Origin: Nocardia exalbida NBRC 100660
GTDB taxonomy: Bacteria; Actinomycetota; Actinomycetes; Mycobacteriales; Mycobacteriaceae
NCBI RefSeq assembly: GCF_000308575.1
Contig: NZ_BAFZ01000165.1
Coordinates: forward strand, 1-64,000
Reading direction: 5' to 3'
DNA length: 64,000 nucleotides
The translations under genes and the position numbers were made by a program. This document shows, piece after piece, positions 52,072 to 59,481 of the stretch (positions are counted from its first letter, which is position 1; every line of letters begins with the position of its first letter). The notes under the pieces are model-generated. The model did no database searches. It was not told where the DNA came from and worked only from the letters and a program-made list of their open reading frames with translations.

Positions 52072-52231
52072 TGCTGCCACTCCCGCAGTGTAAACCGCCC
52101 GATCTGCGGGTTTTCCCCACTGGTTCAGTTCGATGAACCTGTGGATCGAGGGTCTACCTCACCCGGCCCGCCCCGACCGGGATACCACCGCGTACCGGAT
52201 TACCGGCTCATCCAGGTTGACCGTGCCGGGT

Positions 52232-52606
52232 TCAGGCTCGGCCGAACCACCAGATATCGCCCGATGTCCATTCCGTGCCTTGCCCGGAGATCGTCAAGGT
52301 GACGTCGCCTGCGAATGCCAACGACAACGAAGAATCAGGTTCGATAGTGGCGGCCTCCACTGTCAAGTTGAGGACTTCCGCTAGAAGCAGCAGCCATAGC
52401 CTTATCTCGGCGTCTTCGGTCCTGGTGCTCGGCCGAGGTGGCGGTGGCTGCACTGTGAAGTCGGTGCCGATGTAGAGGCGGACTTCCGGTGGTACTGCCA
52501 TGTCGTCGTTGCATGCGAGCGTCAGGTACGGCCAAGCCTGTCGAATGCCGATCTCGGTGACGAAGGAGCCTACGAGCGACGCTGGGTGTAGTTGATCCGG
52601 GTCCAT
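52232..52606 (-). CDS. Hypothetical protein, DUF6188-like
   Basis: 124 residues: LHPASLVGSFVTEIGIRQAW, LTLACNDDMAVPPEVRLYIG, VTLTISGQGTEWTSGDIWWF. Beta-rich, cytosolic; resembles a family of small actinobacterial proteins (DUF6188) by the V-G-x-x-V-T-E opening and tryptophan-rich end. Function unknown. Confidence 0.6.
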   Translation of the reverse strand: MDPDQLHPASLVGSFVTEIGIRQAWPYLTLACNDDMAVPPEVRLYIGTDFTVQPPPPRPSTRTEDAEIRLWLLLLAEVLNLTVEAATIEPDSSLSLAFAGDVTLTISGQGTEWTSGDIWWFGRA

Positions 52607-52832
52607 CGCTTCTGCTTCCTGTCGCGCCGTCCGGCGTGCCTCAGTTGTTGATCATAATTCTGTGTCGTGTGGTGGCCGGTCGAAGATCGGCTGATCCGCA
52701 CCCCCCGCCGTGCTGGGCGCGTGGAGTCGCCCGGTGCGCGGCGACTCGGTCGTCCTCGCGGTGGACGCCGCTGCCGCGATACGCAAGTGGCGTGCAAGTG
52801 CGGCGCAATGAAGCCGCCGCACAGTGGTCCTC

Positions 52833-54365
52833 ATGAACGAGACACGTGAAGTAGTGGTGGTCGGCGCCGGGCCGGTCGGGCTCATGCTGGCCTGCGAGCT
52901 GCGGTTGGGCGGGGTGGACGTGCTGGTGGTGGAGCGCCTCGCGGAGCCGGATCGCACCATCAAGGCGGGTGCGATCAATGTGCCGACCGCCCAGGCCTTG
53001 TATCGCCGCGGACTGCTCCCCGAACTGCGCGCCGAGCAGGAGACCGCACTCGCGCGGTTCGCGCAGTTCCGCCGCGACGGCGGAATGCCGCTGGTCGTCG
53101 ATGGACGGCGGCCGGCGGCAGGGCATTTCGCGGGCCTCATGCTGGACGTGGACGCCATCGACTTCGACGACCCGCGATTCGCCGAACTCGGTCCCGCCGC
53201 CGAGGTCTTCCTGGTGGCACAGCAGTCCATCGAGGCGATACTCGCTCGCCGCGCCGCCGACCTCGGCGTGGAGATCCGGCGCGGGGCGCAGGTGGCCGGG
53301 TTCTCCGACGACGGCGAGGGCGTCACCGTCGATTGCGGAGACCACACGGTGCGCACCGGCTGGCTGGTCGGCTGTGACGGCGGGCGCAGCATCGTGCGTA
53401 AAATCGCCGGCTTCGAGTTCCCCGGCGTGGGTCCGGAGATCACCGGCCGTCAGGCGATCGTGGACATGACCGGCGCCGAGGACCTTCGAATGGGTTGGAA
53501 CACGACCCCTTCCGGCATCTACACCTATGGACCCATGCCCGGCCGTGTACTCACGGTCGAACTGGACGGGCCGCCCGCCGACCGCGAAACACCCGTGACG
53601 GCGGCCGAACTCCAGCAGAGCATCCGTACCGTGTCCGGAGTCCCGGTGGTGGTCACGGCCGTGCGTTCGGCCACCCGCTTCACCGACAACACCCGTCAGG
53701 TTCCCGACTACCGCAAGGGCCGGGTGCTGCTGGCCGGTGACGCCGCGCACGTGCACTCGCCTTTCGGCGGACAGGGCCTGAACCTCGGGGTCGGTGATGC
53801 GGTCAACCTCGGCTGGAAGCTGTCCGGTGTGGTGCGCGGCTGGGCGCCCGAAGGGCTGCTCGACACCTACACCGCCGAACGCCATCCCATCGGCGCATGG
53901 GTGCTGGAGTGGACGCGGGCGCAAGTCGCGCTGATGCGCACCGATGCCCGCAGCCGCGCCCTGCGCGCCGTCATCGCCGAACTGCTGGCCTCTCGCGACG
54001 GTGCGACCGGAGTGTTCGAGAAGATCTCCGGTGTGCGGCACCGCTACGACCTCGGCGGGAGACATCCACTGATCGGAGCGGCCACACCCGATATCGAATT
54101 GGCCGACGGCACCCGCCTCGGTGCGCATTTCACCGGCGCCGAGGCCGTCCTGCTCGACCTCACCGATTCCGCCGATCTGCGATCCCGCGCCGCGGGATGG
54201 TCCGGGCGGGTGCGCGTCGTCACGGCGAAACCCACGCAGCCTCGCGAGCTCTCGGCTCTGCTGGTCCGTCCCGACGGCTGCGTCGCCTGGGCTGCCGACG
54301 GCGGCGACCTGGACGGCCTCGAGGAATCGCTTGGCCGTTGGTTCGGCGCTCGGTCAGCTCAGTAG
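52833..54365 (+). CDS. Class A FAD monooxygenase, rifampicin-monooxygenase (Rox)-like
   Basis: 510 residues from ATG (GTG 52824 possible); no clear ribosome site. FAD motif VVVGAGPVGLMLACELRLGG, DG motif LVGCDGGRSIVRK, GD motif GRVLLAGDAAHVHSPFGGQG. The region GWAPEGLLDTYTAERHPIGA, then WTRAQVALMRTD and a thioredoxin-like C-terminal domain (LLVRPDGCVAWAADGG), closely follows the layout of Nocardia/Streptomyces Rox, which oxidises rifamycins, but related aromatic hydroxylases share it. Two GCAAGTG direct repeats (52783, 52794) lie upstream; no RAE was seen. Confidence 0.85.
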   Translation: MNETREVVVVGAGPVGLMLACELRLGGVDVLVVERLAEPDRTIKAGAINVPTAQALYRRGLLPELRAEQETALARFAQFRRDGGMPLVVDGRRPAAGHFAGLMLDVDAIDFDDPRFAELGPAAEVFLVAQQSIEAILARRAADLGVEIRRGAQVAGFSDDGEGVTVDCGDHTVRTGWLVGCDGGRSIVRKIAGFEFPGVGPEITGRQAIVDMTGAEDLRMGWNTTPSGIYTYGPMPGRVLTVELDGPPADRETPVTAAELQQSIRTVSGVPVVVTAVRSATRFTDNTRQVPDYRKGRVLLAGDAAHVHSPFGGQGLNLGVGDAVNLGWKLSGVVRGWAPEGLLDTYTAERHPIGAWVLEWTRAQVALMRTDARSRALRAVIAELLASRDGATGVFEKISGVRHRYDLGGRHPLIGAATPDIELADGTRLGAHFTGAEAVLLDLTDSADLRSRAAGWSGRVRVVTAKPTQPRELSALLVRPDGCVAWAADGGDLDGLEESLGRWFGARSAQ

Positions 54366-55022
54366 CCGCTGTTCGAGTTGAGCGAGGACGGATCGGTTGC
54401 GCTGGGCATCCAGGGCCAGGGCTGCGGCCCAGACGTGCGCCGAGATGACTCCGGTCTGGACACGGTCGATCCAGTCGTGGATGGTGCTGTGCCGGTCGAG
54501 GGTGTCGTCGTCGAAGGTGATCGGTTCGAGGTCGGGCATGTGCACGTAGCGCAGCTGGGTGGTTTCCCTGCCGCGGGCGTCGAAAATGCTTGCCGCCCAG
54601 ACTTCCTCGGTGGTGGACGATCCGCCCGCCGGTGTGCTGGTCGTCGTGTCGGACCGGTTGTCGATCCCGTGCACGACGGCGTCCGCGGCGGCCCGGTGGG
54701 CCAGCCCGAATCCCCACAGGCGGCCGCGCATCCCCGCCATCATCCGCCCGGCGATGTCCAGGATCGGAGAGCCCGCGACCGTGGGGCTGTCGTCGGGTGA
54801 GAATTCCGCGAAACCCGCCGCGCTCGAGGTGTCGTCGTCCCCCGTGCCGGTGAAACCCCAGATGTGTACGAGGCCGAGGTCGGTACCGGGCGCACTGCTG
54901 CGGCGCGAGATCATGGCCGGTAGCAGAGTGTCGATGATGGACCGGGCCGGATATCGGATCGCAGGCACGATATCGGATCGACGGATGCTGCTGGAGCGCT
55001 TGTGATTTCGTCGGCCGGACAT
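54354..55022 (-). CDS. Hypothetical protein
   Basis: 222 residues; ACGGAG lies 7 bp before ATG. Segments are TDLGLVHIWGFTGTGDDDTS, VAGSPILDIAGRMMAGMRGR, and YVHMPDLEPITFDDDTLDR. No family recognised. Ends 12 bp inside the 3' end of the convergent monooxygenase. Confidence 0.6.
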   Translation of the reverse strand: MSGRRNHKRSSSIRRSDIVPAIRYPARSIIDTLLPAMISRRSSAPGTDLGLVHIWGFTGTGDDDTSSAAGFAEFSPDDSPTVAGSPILDIAGRMMAGMRGRLWGFGLAHRAAADAVVHGIDNRSDTTTSTPAGGSSTTEEVWAASIFDARGRETTQLRYVHMPDLEPITFDDDTLDRHSTIHDWIDRVQTGVISAHVWAAALALDAQRNRSVLAQLEQRLLS

Positions 55023-55489
55023 AGGCTTCTCCGTCGCGGTGGGGTTTTCGGACAAGGCATCGACCCGGTTGCAGTCAGCGTTGTCAGTGTAGATAGCCCA
55101 CCGGTGACGGTGTCGCAACATCGCATACTCGTGCGCGATGTGTGTGGTGAACGCGGGGGCCGGCTGCCGTCCGTCGTCACCGTGCGGATCGGCGGTCGCG
55201 GCCCGCCGAAGGTTGTTCGTCCAGGTCCGCGTAGGAGTCGCCGATGCGTCGAACCGGTTCCGCGGCGCGGACTCCGGCCTACGCGCGCGGTGCCGGACAT
55301 CAGGATGCATTGACAAAGTGGAACTGTGCGGCAGTGTCCGCCAAGGGCGGAGGGGTGGAACAGCTCATCCGCGAGGATGATCGGAAACCAATCGCTGCCT
55401 TCTCGGCCAGGCGAGCGGTCAGCCGAAGAGTCGGTCGTCGGGCAGCGGGCGGGTGATCGAATTCTCCGACCGGCCGCCCGGGTGGGCGA
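55023..55489. other. Intergenic stretch
   Basis: 467 bp with only arginine-rich shadow frames; nothing recognised. It should contain the promoter of the leftward hypothetical gene. Confidence 0.5.
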
Positions 55490-56713
55490 TCAGGCGGTTC
55501 GGTCCAGTCGCGGTGCGGAGTGGCCGATCGTGGCACTGGTTTCGCCGATCAGGCGTTGCAGGAAGGCTTCCTGCTGCTTGCGGCCGTGGATGGCGGCGCG
55601 GTCGAGTCCGCCGGGGGTCAGGTGGGTGTAGGCAGTGCGTACGAGGTTGACGGGGATGCGCAACGCGGGGTACCAGGGCGGGACATAGGCGGGCAGTCCG
55701 AGGATCCGCATCGCTTTGGGTCCGAGGAAGGCGCTGCTGACCGACAGGTGCTGGGCGCGGGCGAGGCGGCCTCGCAGACCGGGCAGGTCGGGGTAGGACC
55801 AGTGCAGTGGATCGTCGGCCATGGGACGGGCGAGTTGGCGGCTGGTCTCGTCGGGGTTGGTGATGGCGGTCAGGCAGTGGTCGAGGATGGCGATGCCGTC
55901 GCGGAAGCCGTTGGGCAGCCAGTGTTCTTCGACGCCGATGAGCCAGCCGACGTAGCGGGTGAGGTGGGCCGCGGCGGCCAGTTCGCGGGGGGAGAGGATC
56001 ACACCGAGCGCCATGCCGCCGACGACGGGCGCGAGCAGGGCGCCGACCAGGGTGGCGGCCATGTCGGTCTGGTTGATCGGCAGTCCCCATTCGTCGGTGC
56101 GCCAGTCGGGCATGGCGGCGACATGCCTGCGGACCAGGGAATGGATCAGCCGCACATGCAGGGTGGAGCGGTAGCCGACACAGTAGCGGTCCATGCCGTT
56201 CTCGGTGGACACGTCCATCGCCCATTGCAAGGTCTCGGCGAAACGGCGGGCGGGGCCCTTCTCGAGGGCGCCGGTACGCAGGAGGGTCTTGTTGAACCCG
56301 GAGGCCAGGTAGCCGCCGATGAAGGACACGTCGCGTGCGAAATACAGCCCGTCGTTGCCGCCGGAACGGAACACCCGCTCGCCGTCGCGCAACAGGTCCG
56401 GGTCGACCCACGCCGGGGTGTCCTCGACGACGGTGAAGAAGTCACGCAGCGGCGAGGGAGCGCCGGGGATGCTGTCGATGCCCGACGTGAGTGCCCGCTC
56501 GAACAACGGTCGCGTGGCGGCCATGCCTTCGGCATACATCCACTCGACGAGGCGGTCCATCGGCTCGTCACCGATGAGCAGTGATTCACCGAGCAGCCGC
56601 CAGCGCTGCGGGGACGGTTTCCCGATACGCAGCAGCGCGGCGAATGGGCCGAGACCGGGTGCTTTACGGGGCCGGTCGGGGTGCCGTGCCGGGATGGTCG
56701 CGGACGTGGTCAT
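55490..56713 (-). CDS. MpaB/Lcp-type oxygenase (DUF2236)
   Basis: 407 residues. DUF2236 pattern: RLLGESLLIGDEPMDRLVEW, FVVEDTPAWVDPDLL-type opening, ARDVSFIGGYLASGFNKTLL, RLIHSLVRRHVAAMPDWRTD, and VGWLIGVEEHWLPNGFRDGI. The family includes the haem-b rubber oxygenase Lcp and the fungal MpaB oxygenase that cleave C=C bonds of isoprenoids. No signal peptide, unlike secreted Lcp, so an intracellular substrate is likelier. Overlaps the upstream TetR by 50 bp, so the two are co-expressed. Confidence 0.85.
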   Translation of the reverse strand: MTTSATIPARHPDRPRKAPGLGPFAALLRIGKPSPQRWRLLGESLLIGDEPMDRLVEWMYAEGMAATRPLFERALTSGIDSIPGAPSPLRDFFTVVEDTPAWVDPDLLRDGERVFRSGGNDGLYFARDVSFIGGYLASGFNKTLLRTGALEKGPARRFAETLQWAMDVSTENGMDRYCVGYRSTLHVRLIHSLVRRHVAAMPDWRTDEWGLPINQTDMAATLVGALLAPVVGGMALGVILSPRELAAAAHLTRYVGWLIGVEEHWLPNGFRDGIAILDHCLTAITNPDETSRQLARPMADDPLHWSYPDLPGLRGRLARAQHLSVSSAFLGPKAMRILGLPAYVPPWYPALRIPVNLVRTAYTHLTPGGLDRAAIHGRKQQEAFLQRLIGETSATIGHSAPRLDRTA

Positions 56714-57326
56714 GGGTGGGCTCCTCGTCGGGGCGGGTGATGCCGTGCTTCATCAACGGCACGATGGTGGTTCGGACAAAGGCGCGGGCGCGGGCGTCGT
56801 CGGTGAAGTCGACGCTGCCGCCGCCGGGGGTGAGCATCAGCGAGTGGGCGAGGCGGGCAACGAGTTCGGCGACCGGGCGCGGGTCGTAGTCGTCGACGAG
56901 GCCCGCGGCCTGGGCGTGGGTGAGCATGCCGACGATGTACTCGATTCCGATGGACACCAGGCGTTCGCCCTGCACGGTGGAAAAGCGCAACGCCTCCTCG
57001 GGCGCGACCCGCAGCAGCTGGGTGACCAGCCGGTGGATGCGGGTCTGCAGCAGGACGTACAGCATCGTTTCCTCGATCTGGGCGTCCACGTCGGCTGTGG
57101 TGGTCGCGATCGCGGTGACCTCGGCGAGCATGCGACGGGTCTCGCGCGCGAGTACCGCCTCGATCAGGTTGTCCTTGCCCGCGAACCGGCGATGGATGGT
57201 GATCCGGCTGAGCTCGGCCCTGCGGGCGATGTCCTCGAGGCTGGCCCGGCGGATCCCGACCTGGAGGATGCGTTCCAGCGCGGCGTCCATGATCCTCTCG
57301 TCGACGCCGTCGCTGCCCTCGGTCAT
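56664..57326 (-). CDS. TetR-family regulator of the MpaB-type oxygenase
   Basis: 220 residues. HTH: MDAALERILQVGIRRASLED, LSRITIHRRFAGKDNLIEAV. Ligand domain follows. The predicted promoter places the transcript start at or next to the ATG, so the mRNA is probably leaderless; the promoter spacer contains short ACAA/TTGT symmetric elements that could serve autoregulation. Confidence 0.9.
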   Translation of the reverse strand: MTEGSDGVDERIMDAALERILQVGIRRASLEDIARRAELSRITIHRRFAGKDNLIEAVLARETRRMLAEVTAIATTTADVDAQIEETMLYVLLQTRIHRLVTQLLRVAPEEALRFSTVQGERLVSIGIEYIVGMLTHAQAAGLVDDYDPRPVAELVARLAHSLMLTPGGGSVDFTDDARARAFVRTTIVPLMKHGITRPDEEPTHDHVRDHPGTAPRPAP

Positions 57327-57332
57327 GATGCA

Positions 57333-57361
57333 AAGGTACAAAGATTGTTTCATTGTGTCAA
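57333..57361 (-). promoter_or_regulatory. Strong promoter for TetR/oxygenase operon
   Basis: TTGACA, a 17-bp A/T-rich spacer and TACCTT, 6 bp before the ATG. The -35 is perfect and the spacing ideal; distance to the ATG predicts a leaderless transcript. Confidence 0.65.
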
Positions 57362-57435
57362 TGGATCGCGAGATAACACGATTGCGGGGAAAGCGCGCTC
57401 ACGATGTGTGGCCGCGGGGATGGCGGGAGGCGACG

Positions 57436-58010
57436 ATGACCGGACGGCGCGGGCCTGCCGCCGCACTGCGCTGGTCCGCCGCACTCGCGGTGGTGGTTTC
57501 GACGGGCGGATGCGCCACCCTGCTCGGTGAACCCGCGCCGCCGCCGTCCGCCGAGGAGATCGCCATGGCGACAGCCGAATTGGCCGCCTTGCCGCCTTCG
57601 GAAGTAGCGGAGCAGCAGGTGGCGGCGGTGGTCGAGCAGATCGCCGCCGCTGCCTCGGCGATCGAACCGGCGCTGCGGTGGACCCGCGGCGAGGAGCGAG
57701 CCCTCGGCCCTTGTTACGGCCCGTATGAGCACACCGGCGGCAGGCGCGTCGTCCTGCCGCGCTACCGAGCCGACGGCTCGCTGCCCGAGGGAGTCAGGAG
57801 ACGGCCCGCGACCTGGCCGCGTCGGTGGGTGCGCCGGACATGCTGCCCGGCGGTAGTTTCTCGCCGGACCGGCACGTCACGTTCGAGGGTGCCGATGGTG
57901 CCAAGTGGGACAGCAACACCGAGCTGTCGGTGTTCGCGGACACCCGGTCGATGACGATCACCGCGACCGTGGGCTGCCGGCTGCCCGCGAGCGAGCGCCC
58001 GGCTGGGTAA
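57436..58010 (+). pseudogene. LppA-like lipoprotein with a frameshift
   Basis: GGGAGG lies 5 bp before ATG. MTGRRGPAAALRWSAALAVV ... STGGC is a lipoprotein signal. The body follows mycobacterial LppA/LppV: GPYEHTGGRRVVLPRYR, then (in another frame after 57796) ETARDLAASVGAPDMLPGGS, HVTFEGADGAKWDSNTEL and TITATVGCRLPASE. One base is missing in GTCAG-GAG; adding it yields about 190 residues. Either an assembly error or a recent loss. Confidence 0.7.
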
Positions 58011-58138
58011 CGCTGCCACCGCGTCGTCTGCGATGCCGGGAACCGCTCCAGCGCAACTCTTCCGGCCGCACACTCCGCGCGCCGACCGCGTCTACCGGCA
58101 GTCTGTGCTGACCGAGCGGTGTGCACGTCGACGGGGTG

Positions 58139-59074
58139 CTACGGGCTTCGGAACGCTCGCCGGTAGGCGCCCGGGGTGGTGCCCACCTGGGCACGGAAGC
58201 GGCGGCGCAGATTCACCGCCGAGGTGAGGCCGACGCGTGCCGCGATCGCCTCCACCGGCAGGTCGGTTTCCTCGAGCAGGAGGCGCGCCTCGGCCACCCG
58301 GCGCGACAGCAGCCATGCGCCGGGGCTCGTGCCGAGCTGATCGGCGAAGCGCCGGGCCAGCGTGCGGGGCGAGACGCTGAGGCGCGCGGCCAGATCGCCC
58401 ACCGACAGCGGTGTTGCCAGGCGCGCTCCGGCCCATTCGAGGAGGCCGTCCAGCGCGTCGGCGGGCGGTGGGGGCGGCGCGTACTGTACCTGGCCGCCTT
58501 CGCGGTGCGGGGGCATCACCATATGCCGCGCGATGAGCGCGGCGTGGGCGGCGCCGTGGTCGCGCCGGACCAAGTGCAGGCACAGGTCGATACCCGCGCC
58601 CGCACCGGCGCTGGTAGCGACATCGCCGTGGTCCACGTAGAGCACATCCGGTTCCACGCGAACCTCGGGAAACTCCCGTGCCAGCTGGGCGGCACGGGCC
58701 CAGTGCGTTGTCGCCGAACGCCCGTCCAGCAGCCCCGTGCGGGCCAGCGCGAACACCCCGGAGCAGATCGTGACGAGCCGCGCCCCACGAGCGTGCGCCC
58801 GCAGCAGCGCGCGGCGCACGCGGTCGGGCAGCGGTGCGTCCACCGGTGCCCAGCCGGGGATGAGCACGGTGTCCGCGGAGGCCAGTGCCGAGAGTCCCCG
58901 CGACACCGACAGCGCGTAGCCGGAGGTCGTCGCGACCGGGCCCGGTGTCTCCGCGCACACCTCGAACTCGTAGTACTGCGGCACACCGGCCCGCTCGGTC
59001 CCGAATACTTCGGCGGCGCAGCCGAGTTCGAACGTCGACTGCACCGGACGCACCAGGGCCACCACACGATGCAT
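58139..59074 (-). CDS. GlxA-family regulator (DJ-1/PfpI-like domain plus AraC HTH)
   Basis: 311 residues. Residues 1-190 are the GATase1-like domain (VALVRPVQSTFELGCAAEVF, VTICSGVFALARTGLLDGR with the nucleophile-elbow cysteine), and 210-305 the AraC-type HTH pair (LSVGDLAARLSVSPRTLARR, FRAQVGTTPGAYRRAF). Divergent from the cupin gene with about 70 bp between, so it likely controls it. Confidence 0.92.
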   Translation of the reverse strand: MHRVVALVRPVQSTFELGCAAEVFGTERAGVPQYYEFEVCAETPGPVATTSGYALSVSRGLSALASADTVLIPGWAPVDAPLPDRVRRALLRAHARGARLVTICSGVFALARTGLLDGRSATTHWARAAQLAREFPEVRVEPDVLYVDHGDVATSAGAGAGIDLCLHLVRRDHGAAHAALIARHMVMPPHREGGQVQYAPPPPPADALDGLLEWAGARLATPLSVGDLAARLSVSPRTLARRFADQLGTSPGAWLLSRRVAEARLLLEETDLPVEAIAARVGLTSAVNLRRRFRAQVGTTPGAYRRAFRSP

Positions 59075-59145
59075 GGCACAAAAGTACCCTGTGATGACCG
59101 ACCGGACACTTACCCTGTGTCGCCGCGCGCGGCACCGTGGGAGGC

Positions 59146-59481
59146 ATGCACCCCGAGATCCTCGCCCAGGAGGGCTACACCTCCGTCTCCGTCACCGAAT
59201 CCCCGGTCCGCGAACTCTTCCCCGGCATCCGGCTACGTCACCTCTGGAAAGGCCCCTCCGGAGCGCAGGCCAACGTGCTGGAGATGGACCCGGGTACCTC
59301 GTGGCCGCGCCGCGATGTCCACGAGCCCGGCCCGGAGGAGGTCTACGTGGTCGCGGGCACGTTCAACGACGGCGCACGCGACTACCCGGCCGGGACCTTT
59401 CTGCACGCCCCGGCCGGGTCCTGGCATGTGCCCGCGACCACGACCGGCTGCACGCTGTTCGTCTTCTACCCGGAAGGGTAG
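59146..59481 (+). CDS. Small cupin (ChrR-type)
   Basis: 111 residues from ATG (GTG 59137 gives three more). Cupin strands ANVLEMDPGTSWPRRDVHEP, GPEEVYVVAGTFNDGA and FLHAPAGSWHVPATTTG keep the E/H ligands of a metal site. Likely a small redox or sugar-binding cupin; its end overlaps the helicase gene end by 16 bp on the opposite strand. Confidence 0.75.
   Translation: MHPEILAQEGYTSVSVTESPVRELFPGIRLRHLWKGPSGAQANVLEMDPGTSWPRRDVHEPGPEEVYVVAGTFNDGARDYPAGTFLHAPAGSWHVPATTTGCTLFVFYPEG

Noticed and set aside
52640..52832. RAE upstream of the Rox-like gene
   Set aside because: Searched by eye for CTTGCGGCAAG; only GCAAGTG direct repeats are present.
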